The translations under genes were made by a program, and so were the position numbers. From an uncultured Rhodopila sp. (GTDB lineage Bacteria > Pseudomonadota > Alphaproteobacteria > Acetobacterales > Acetobacteraceae), in NCBI GenBank assembly GCA_903851415.1, contig CAINOE010000017.1:1-64000 (forward strand): DNA of 64,000 nucleotides, given 5' to 3'. The number at the start of each line of letters is the position of its first letter. Position 1 is the stretch's first letter. This document shows positions 16,837 through 23,201 of this stretch, piece by piece. Below the pieces are notes generated by a model, which was not told the origin of the DNA, ran no database searches, and was given only the letters and a program-made list of their open reading frames with translations.

Positions 16837-17799
16837 CTAACGACCGGCGCTCTGTCCTCCGATCGCCAGCCGCACCGGGGCGAGGGCGCTCGCAACCAAT
16901 TCCCGGCCGGCCCGGCGTGTCGGGTCACGCAGCAACGCACCCACCCGCAGAGCAATGGAACGGAACGGCCTGCCGCCCATTTGTGCCGCCTCGGCCGACG
17001 CGAGGAGGACTCTGGCCCTGAAGATACGCACAGCAGAGCGGCTCTGTTCGTAGGCCCGATCATGAAACCGGGCGCCGATGAGGCGCACCGCCGCTATGCG
17101 GCGATTCATTTCCCCGCTCTGGTTGCCGGGCCGGTGCATCAGGTAGGTCACCAACAGATCGGGATGGCAGCCCACCGGCGCACGCGCCGCCAGGCGCAGC
17201 CACAAGTCCCAGTCCTCGGTTGAGCGCAGCCTGTCGTCAACATCAAACCCGCCGATTGTGCGCAGAAGATCGGCCCGTGCCATGACGGTGGACGTGCCCA
17301 CAAAGTTCTCCGCATAGATCTGGGACAGCGCATCGTCGTCCAAAAGAAACGGTTCCGTGCGGCGTCCGTAGCGAGCCCGGTAGCGCGGCCAGTAGGTGAA
17401 ACTGCCGCCGCGATCCTCTCCGGCTGGCGTAAGGTGGCGATAATCGGTGCATGAAAAGCCAATCTGCGGATGGGCGCGATGGATTTTGTATTGCGCATCG
17501 AGCTTGCCGGGTTCCCACCAGTCGTCCGCATCAAGAAAGGCGATCAGAGGCGCCCGGGCGGCTGCTATGCCAAGATTTCGCGCGCGCGCCGCGTTGTGGC
17601 CGGGACCGGTGAGGATGAGCAAACGCGGATCACGCTGGCATTGCCCGGCGAGCCACTCGGCGGTTCCGTCGGTCGATCCGTCGTCGATGACGATGATCTC
17701 GACATCCGGATCAGCGCCGATGGAGGCGATCGCCTTTGGCAGGTAGCGCCGAGTGTTCCGCGTTGGAACGATGACGCTGATCGCCGGCACCGGGGACAT
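16837..17799 (-). CDS. Family 2 glycosyltransferase
   Basis: 320 residues with an intact GT-A nucleotide-sugar core: AISVIVPTRN at the N-terminus, VDVEI-type strand EIIVIDDGSTDGT, ARARNLGIAAA, and the DXD-type FLDADDWW, followed by STEDWDLWLRLA. It transfers a sugar from a nucleotide donor to an unknown acceptor in the cytosol. ATG 17799 puts the first beta strand eight residues from the N-terminus and has GGAA about ten bases upstream. A longer open frame extends to 17949 but reads into non-conserved sequence. It follows the NodS-like methyltransferase gene on the same strand after 273 bp. Confidence 0.88.
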   Translation of the reverse strand: MSPVPAISVIVPTRNTRRYLPKAIASIGADPDVEIIVIDDGSTDGTAEWLAGQCQRDPRLLILTGPGHNAARARNLGIAAARAPLIAFLDADDWWEPGKLDAQYKIHRAHPQIGFSCTDYRHLTPAGEDRGGSFTYWPRYRARYGRRTEPFLLDDDALSQIYAENFVGTSTVMARADLLRTIGGFDVDDRLRSTEDWDLWLRLAARAPVGCHPDLLVTYLMHRPGNQSGEMNRRIAAVRLIGARFHDRAYEQSRSAVRIFRARVLLASAEAAQMGGRPFRSIALRVGALLRDPTRRAGRELVASALAPVRLAIGGQSAGR

Positions 17800-18072
17800 G
17801 CTTATGGTTCCGATCCGTTCCGCAGGTTTGGATTGGCCAAGGGGAGAGGGCCGCGCAGCCGTGCCGCACGCAAACCTATTGCAATTTCCTGCGATACGCA
17901 ATACGGGGCTCTTTAACCTTCTGCAACGGACGAGTCCCGGTTGCCGCAATCTGTCGGTGCATTGCAGGATGCAACCAACCCCGCGGTTCCGGCAAGGAAG
18001 CTGGGTGCGAACCGTATGTGCGACAGGCCGGCCGACCGTAGACCAGAGGCCCGGGCGGGCGGCGCTCGCTTC

Positions 18073-18648
18073 TCAGATCGACTCCAGAGCATCCAGCCGA
18101 TATCCCGGCCGCCTGTCCTGATGGGAAACCCGCAGCCAACCGGCGCTTGCCCGGATGAACCTGTTCGCGGCTTCGTCCCCGGGGGTAGGGTCGTCCGACC
18201 GGCCGAGCCAGTTCACCAAAATGACAACCGCCTTCGGCAAGAGGCTGCTGCGGACGCGGGCGGCGCTCCAGTCGATGTCGGAAGCGGTCAGGAAATACAG
18301 CACCTCCGACAGGACGATCAGGTCGAAGCGTCCGTCCGGCCATGCCTGCGGCACCTGCATCCGCTGGAATCCCACATGCGGCTGGTCAGCGCAACGCGCG
18401 CGCGCGGCCGCCAACGGTTGCTCGACCAGATCGATCCCCAGCAGCGCGTCGCACCGCGCCGCCAGCAGGCGGGTCAGCACGCCAATGGAGCAGCCGACCT
18501 CCAGACCGGCGGCAAACCGGCGGTCGCCGAGCGCCTGAAGGGTGCGCCCATACTTTTCCTGCTCGTAAGGATTGCTGCCGAACCCCCAGGGATCGGCGCT
18601 GGCCTCGTAAATCCGCTGGAAATGCGCGGCGGAGCGGGATTCGGTCAT
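18073..18648 (-). CDS. NodS-like SAM-dependent methyltransferase
   Basis: 191 residues. HFQRIYEASADPWGF with a following YEQEKY is the NodS-family opening, then the SAM-binding glycine loop LEVGCSIGVLT, the acidic strand-end LLGIDLVE, and FDLIVLSEVLYFL. NodS N-methylates a deacetylated glucosamine in rhizobial Nod factor synthesis. Here the upstream partner is a PIG-L deacetylase, which would expose such an amine, so a parallel deacetylation-then-methylation sequence is an attractive inference. ATG 18648 overlaps the deacetylase TGA as ATGA, showing translational coupling. Its C-terminus is about 20 residues shorter than many class I methyltransferases. Confidence 0.85.
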   Translation of the reverse strand: MTESRSAAHFQRIYEASADPWGFGSNPYEQEKYGRTLQALGDRRFAAGLEVGCSIGVLTRLLAARCDALLGIDLVEQPLAAARARCADQPHVGFQRMQVPQAWPDGRFDLIVLSEVLYFLTASDIDWSAARVRSSLLPKAVVILVNWLGRSDDPTPGDEAANRFIRASAGWLRVSHQDRRPGYRLDALESI

Positions 18649-19382
18649 GCCAGGAGGAACGTCTCGTAAGGGCTGTCGAAGCAGGCAAGCAGCGCCGAAG
18701 GCAGGCGGAAACCTGCCGGATCGTCGTCGATCATGCCGCCGAATTGAGATTGATGCGCCCGGATGGCGCTCTGCTTCGCCGGCAGGAAAGGCGTGATCTG
18801 CAGCCGCCAGCCGGTGCCCGGGGCTTCCGGGATCGCGGTGCCGTCCGGCAGCGTCCAACCCCAGATCGGGTAGGCGATGTGGCGGAGTCGCGCCCTTTCC
18901 GCCACCGCGGCCGCGATCACGGATGCCGCCTCATGATCGCAGTGCGGATCATGCCGCCACGGCGCGACGATGGCGGTGCACGCAGCCTCGCCTTCGACCA
19001 GCGCCACAAGCTTCGAAACCACGGCGTCGAACGCCGGCCCGCCGTGCGGCGCCGCCGTATCGGGCTCCCCCAGGAACGCCAGCCGATCCTCCGCCAGTCC
19101 CAGCGCGGCAACGGCCTGCCGTGCCTCCTGCGCCCGCACCGTCCGCAGCCGCTCGGGCGGAAACGCGCGCGACCGGGGATGCGACCCGGCGCCATCGGTC
19201 AGGACAGCCACCAGCGGGGGCCGTCCGGCCGCAACGCAGGCGGCGATCAGGCCGCCGCAGCCGAGGCTCTCATCGTCCGGGTGCGGCGCCAGGACCAGGC
19301 AGGTGCCCCCGCCGGCGATCTCGTCCAGGCCGCCAAGCGGCAGGCCGCGCCACGCCTCATGAAACTCCCGGGCGCTGCTCAT
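18645..19382 (-). CDS. PIG-L/LmbE family N-deacetylase
   Basis: 245 residues. The zinc site is visible: APHPDDESLGCGG near residue 33 (H, D, D) and HDPHCDHEAA with the third histidine. Family members remove N-acetyl groups from GlcNAc-linked lipids or small thiol/glycoside precursors. Both ends overlap neighbours by ATGA: with the acyl-CoA dehydrogenase upstream and the NodS-like methyltransferase downstream. This fixes the start at ATG 19382 rather than the longer frame. The substrate is unknown; the context suggests an amino-sugar-containing conjugate. Confidence 0.88.
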   Translation of the reverse strand: MSSAREFHEAWRGLPLGGLDEIAGGGTCLVLAPHPDDESLGCGGLIAACVAAGRPPLVAVLTDGAGSHPRSRAFPPERLRTVRAQEARQAVAALGLAEDRLAFLGEPDTAAPHGGPAFDAVVSKLVALVEGEAACTAIVAPWRHDPHCDHEAASVIAAAVAERARLRHIAYPIWGWTLPDGTAIPEAPGTGWRLQITPFLPAKQSAIRAHQSQFGGMIDDDPAGFRLPSALLACFDSPYETFLLA

Positions 19383-20467
19383 GCGACGGCCGACACGCCG
19401 GGGTTCCCGGCGAACCACGCAGCAGCCTCCGTAAGAACCTCATCCGGCGCCGGCTGGCGCAGATAGGTGGACAGGTCGCGGCAAATCCGCTCCACCGGGT
19501 TGCCCTGCCGGAACGCCGACAGCCCGAGCGAGCGTTGCACCAGCCGCATCGCGTCGAGGCAGGCGGTCTCCACCGCGATCCGCGCCAGGCCGACCGTCGC
19601 GACACGGTGGGCGGCATCGGCCGACGGGTCCTCGGCGATCCTCGCGGCGGAGCGCACCCAGTGGCGGCTGGTTTCGCGGGCGATCATCGCCTCGCCGATA
19701 CGGGCGCGGGTATGCGGGTTGTCCCACCGCCCGGACTCCCGAAGCTGTGTTACCGCCAGATCCAACAGGGCGATCAGGCCGCCCAGCGCGACCGCCGAAC
19801 CGCGCCACGCTCCGGCGGAAAAATCCGGTTCGCGCAGGTAGTCCCCCGGCTCCCCCAGGATCGCGCCGGAGGAGATCTCGCACCCGGAAAAATCCACCGC
19901 GCCGGTGACCGCCGCGCGCATGCCCTGCAGCGGCGAGGGCAGCGGTTTCACCGTCTCGCCTATGCCGAGCCGCAGCAAAAGCATCCGGGTGGCGCCGTCG
20001 CCGTCCCGGGCGGTGACCAGCGCGCCGGCCGCATGACCGGCGCCGGAGCAGAACTGTTTCGCCCCGGACAGCATGATCCTGGAGCCGGACCGCTGCATGC
20101 GCAGCCCGCCGCCGGGTGGGTCGGTTACCCAAAGCCCGAAGAGTCCGCCGTCCCGTGCGGTTGCCGCTGCCTCCGCCCGCTGCGCTTGCGTCCCGTACCG
20201 CGCGACCAGATGCATGGTATTGATGTGGGCTTCGACCACCCGGCCAACGGGCAGATTGCCCTGGCCGATAAGCACCAGCATCGACGCCAACGTATCGGCA
20301 AGGGCGTCCTCCCGGGTGCCGGTCGCGACCGGCAGCGGAAGCGTCAGCACGCCCAGACGGTGCAGGCAGGCGATTTCCTCCGTCGGGAAGGCGGCGTCGC
20401 GGTCAAGCGCGTCCGCCCGGCTTTGCATCCAGGGCACCAGTTCGGCGAGGGAGGTGAGGAGGGGCAT
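19379..20467 (-). CDS. Acyl-CoA dehydrogenase family protein
   Basis: 362 residues with the general acyl-CoA dehydrogenase layout: helical N-terminus, a beta domain around FGLWVTDPPGGG and LSGAKQFCSGAG, and a C-terminal four-helix region. The catalytic base and flavin residues cannot be assigned with confidence, and the match to canonical fatty-acid beta-oxidation enzymes is weak. It may be an FAD-dependent monooxygenase or N-acyl-modifying enzyme of the same fold. It opens the three-gene overlapping set with the deacetylase and methyltransferase. ATG 20467 was chosen; ATGs 27 bp upstream are possible. Confidence 0.75.
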   Translation of the reverse strand: MPLLTSLAELVPWMQSRADALDRDAAFPTEEIACLHRLGVLTLPLPVATGTREDALADTLASMLVLIGQGNLPVGRVVEAHINTMHLVARYGTQAQRAEAAATARDGGLFGLWVTDPPGGGLRMQRSGSRIMLSGAKQFCSGAGHAAGALVTARDGDGATRMLLLRLGIGETVKPLPSPLQGMRAAVTGAVDFSGCEISSGAILGEPGDYLREPDFSAGAWRGSAVALGGLIALLDLAVTQLRESGRWDNPHTRARIGEAMIARETSRHWVRSAARIAEDPSADAAHRVATVGLARIAVETACLDAMRLVQRSLGLSAFRQGNPVERICRDLSTYLRQPAPDEVLTEAAAWFAGNPGVSAVA

Positions 20468-20522
20468 GGTCAGGTACGGTGTTCGCATGACCAAACGCGG
20501 CCACCCGAGCGGACGCGGCCAG

Positions 20523-20585
20523 GCGTGCCGGCGCGGCCATCCACGACTTTGCTGCGATCAGCGCCGCAAGTCGTGGATGGCCGGA
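20523..20585. repeat. REP-type hairpin
   Basis: CCATCCACGACTT pairs with AAGTCGTGGATGG around a GC-rich loop, flanked by GGCCGG/CCGGCC-type arms. It belongs to the family of the elements at 10123-10207 and 55293-55376, sharing the ATCCACG...CGTGGAT core. It lies in the 235-bp gap between the two minus-strand genes and could act as a weak terminator for the upstream GT2 gene. Confidence 0.65.
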
Positions 20586-20702
20586 ACAAGCCCGGCCGTG
20601 ACGCGCTGGCAGCGGCATCGCCTTCGCCCACGGCATCGCCCACGACCACGGCGGCGCTTTCGCCCACCATCATGCAAGCCACGGGCACCGCACACCTCAT
20701 CG

Positions 20703-21809
20703 CTAATCCGCCGCCATGGCATCAGCCGGCGCCAACTGCCGGAGCACATCCTCGGCCCGTTCAATCTCCCGGCTCAGCTCCGCGAACCGCACTCGCCGCC
20801 GCCGCAGCACCGGACTAAGCCGCTCCAGCTCCGCCCAGGCGGAACCGAAGAAGGGCCCCGACACAGCGCCGGCCACAAGCTCTGCCGCAACATCCAGATC
20901 AGCGGCCAGGCCGCCATCGGTTCGGCGGGCCGACCATGCCTGCCTGACCCGCGATCTCAAGCTGTAGCGACGCGCGGCGTCCTCCGCCGGTTCGGCCTGT
21001 TCGTCGGCGTATTCGTCCTGCTGCACCATGCGGCGGCGGATCGCATCCGCCATGCCGCCCTCGGCGCGGCCCTCGATCCGCCCCGACACCACTACCTTGA
21101 TCCCGGGATCGTGCCGGACCCTGGCATCCATCCGCCACAGCGAGGCGACAAACGCCCGGTCCTCGCCGCAGGCAATGGCCGGGATGCCGCCGACACGATG
21201 ATAGGCATCGACCGAGACCGCGAGGCTGGCGCCGGACGCCTCCGTATGGCGCGGCGGCGGATCGTGCGCTTCGGGGTCCAGCATCCAGGCGATGTCGTCC
21301 AGCAGCGCGATCAGCCGGCATTCCAGCGCGTCGTCGGCGTGCAGATGCGCCGGGATCATCGCCGCTTCCCACGGATCCACCACCGCGCGTCCGCACACCA
21401 CATCGGCGCCCCGTTCGAGCGCGGCAAGATTGCGCCCGACCCAGTCGGGCGGGACGACAGTGTCCGCATCCGTGGCAAGCAATACGCCAGTACGCCCGGC
21501 CTTCGCCGCGGCCAGTTGCATTGCCAGCCGCCGCGCGCACCCGGCATTGGCGTGCTGCCGCGGCAGATCGCGGCTGACGATAGACAGGCGGTAGCGCAGC
21601 CGCGGCGCCACGGCCCGCGCGATCGCCTCGGTCGCATCCGCGCAGTTGTTCAGCAACAGAACCACCGCATCCGGACATTGCTGCTGATCGCTCAGCGCGG
21701 TCAGGCAGGCCGCGATGCGCTCCGCCTCATCCCTGGCGGGGATGGCGACGATCGCCGGCCGCAATGGTTTTTCCGCGGAATCGAACGATTCCGCGATCTT
21801 GTGGGACAT
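20703..21809 (-). CDS. Family 2 glycosyltransferase, second in the surface cluster
   Basis: 368 residues. PAIVAIPARDEAERI gives the N-terminal strand and donor-binding segment, LLLNNCADAT the ribose site, and LLATDADTVVPPDW the DXD-type metal site. A later GEDRAFVASLWRMDARVRHDP supplies the E-D-R acceptor/catalytic region, and a RAEGGMADAIRRR tail is distinctive. ATG 21809 has AGGA eleven bases upstream and sets the usual N-terminus. It precedes the acyl-CoA dehydrogenase/PIG-L/NodS-like set on the same strand, suggesting that it supplies or extends their sugar substrate; that link is an inference. Confidence 0.85.
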   Translation of the reverse strand: MSHKIAESFDSAEKPLRPAIVAIPARDEAERIAACLTALSDQQQCPDAVVLLLNNCADATEAIARAVAPRLRYRLSIVSRDLPRQHANAGCARRLAMQLAAAKAGRTGVLLATDADTVVPPDWVGRNLAALERGADVVCGRAVVDPWEAAMIPAHLHADDALECRLIALLDDIAWMLDPEAHDPPPRHTEASGASLAVSVDAYHRVGGIPAIACGEDRAFVASLWRMDARVRHDPGIKVVVSGRIEGRAEGGMADAIRRRMVQQDEYADEQAEPAEDAARRYSLRSRVRQAWSARRTDGGLAADLDVAAELVAGAVSGPFFGSAWAELERLSPVLRRRRVRFAELSREIERAEDVLRQLAPADAMAAD

Positions 21810-21933
21810 GCAGTTTTCCTGCCCGGGTATTGCGATGTCCGGCAGTTGGGATGCGCCGGGGCGGTTGCGACCGGCCTTCACCCGGGTGTTATGCCGCTTG
21901 TGCTGACGAAAAAGCGACGTATACGGGCGCTCC

Positions 21934-22944
21934 ATGACACAGCACATCGAAGCCGACGTGGCGATCGTCGGCGCCGGCCCGGTCGGATTGTTCGCCGTTT
22001 TCGAACTCGGCATGCTGAAACTGTCCAGCGTGCTGATCGACGCGCTCGGCGAAGTCGGCGGCCAGTGCACGGCGCTCTATCCGGAAAAGCCGATCTACGA
22101 CATCCCGGCGCATCCGGCGATCGAGGCGGGCGCGCTGATCGCCGCGCTGGAGGAGCAGATCAGGCCGTTCGCGACGCCGCGCCTGCTCGGCCGCCAGGTG
22201 ACCAGGCTTTCCGGCGAGAGCGGGGCGTTTACGCTGACAACCGATAAAGGCGACACGGTTCGCGCCAAGGCGGTGGTCGCCGCCGCCGGCGCCGGGGCGT
22301 TCGGACCCAACCGGCCGCCGCTGGACGGCCTTGACGCCTACGAGGCGACCGGCGCGGTGCAATACTATGTCCGCCGCCGCGAGGATCTGCGCGGCAAGCG
22401 GGTGGTGGTCGCCGGCGGCGGCGATTCGGCGGTGGACTGGGCGCTGGCGCTGAAGGACATCGCCTCGGTTTCGGTCGTGCACAGGCGGGCGAAGTTCCGC
22501 GCCGCGCCCGAGAGTGCGGCGCAGCTCGATGAGGCGGCGCGTTCCGGCCAGATCGAGATGGTGGTGCCGTATCAGCTTCACGGCCTTGTCGGCGAGGCCG
22601 GCAAGCTGTCGGCCGTGGCGGTCGCCGACATGGACGGCGCGGTGAAGCAGGTTCCGGCCGATGTCCTGCTGCCGTTTTTCGGCCTGTCGATGGATCTCGG
22701 GCCGATCGCGGCGTGGGGGCTGGAGAGCAGGTTGCATCACGTAACGGTCGATCCCGCCACCTGCCAGACCAGCCTGCCGGGCGTGTTCGCCATCGGCGAC
22801 GTCGCGACGTATCCGGGGAAGTTGAAGCTGATCCTGCAGGGCTTCAGCGAGGCGGCGGTCGCTGCGCATGCGATATTTCACGTGGTTCACCCCGATCAGG
22901 CGCTGCACTTCGAATATTCCACCAGCAAGGGCGTTCCGGCCTGA
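21934..22944 (+). CDS. Ferredoxin-NADP(+) reductase, thioredoxin-reductase-like type
   Basis: 336 residues. FAD motif VAIVGAGPVGLFA near the N-terminus, then GGQCTALYPEKPIYDIP (family signature), an NADP-binding VVVAGGGDSAVDWAL, and a C-terminal GVFAIGDVATYPGKLKLI. No CxxC redox pair is present in the NADP domain, which separates it from thioredoxin reductase and fits the YumC-like ferredoxin-NADP reductase class. It shuttles electrons between NADPH and ferredoxin or flavodoxin. It is divergent from the GT2 gene, 124 bp apart, so both promoters lie in that gap. Confidence 0.92.
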   Translation: MTQHIEADVAIVGAGPVGLFAVFELGMLKLSSVLIDALGEVGGQCTALYPEKPIYDIPAHPAIEAGALIAALEEQIRPFATPRLLGRQVTRLSGESGAFTLTTDKGDTVRAKAVVAAAGAGAFGPNRPPLDGLDAYEATGAVQYYVRRREDLRGKRVVVAGGGDSAVDWALALKDIASVSVVHRRAKFRAAPESAAQLDEAARSGQIEMVVPYQLHGLVGEAGKLSAVAVADMDGAVKQVPADVLLPFFGLSMDLGPIAAWGLESRLHHVTVDPATCQTSLPGVFAIGDVATYPGKLKLILQGFSEAAVAAHAIFHVVHPDQALHFEYSTSKGVPA

Positions 22945-23201
22945 CCAGCCGCCGCGCGTAACTAACGATTTTGCATCGATAAATTGTTATTTGCCAAATA
23001 AAAGTACGTGTGCCGCATCTTTTTTCACTGAAACACTGCCGGAAATAAAATTCCGGATGGCGCTCCGGTGTTACGGCGTGCAATGAAGGCGTCAGGCGGC
23101 AATACCGGAGCGCGGCGGTTGGACGTGCAGCCGGCCCGCCCGGATAGTCCAGGCAAAAGGCGGGCGTTCCTGAAAATGCTTTTGACTATTGTTCACCCGA
23201 C

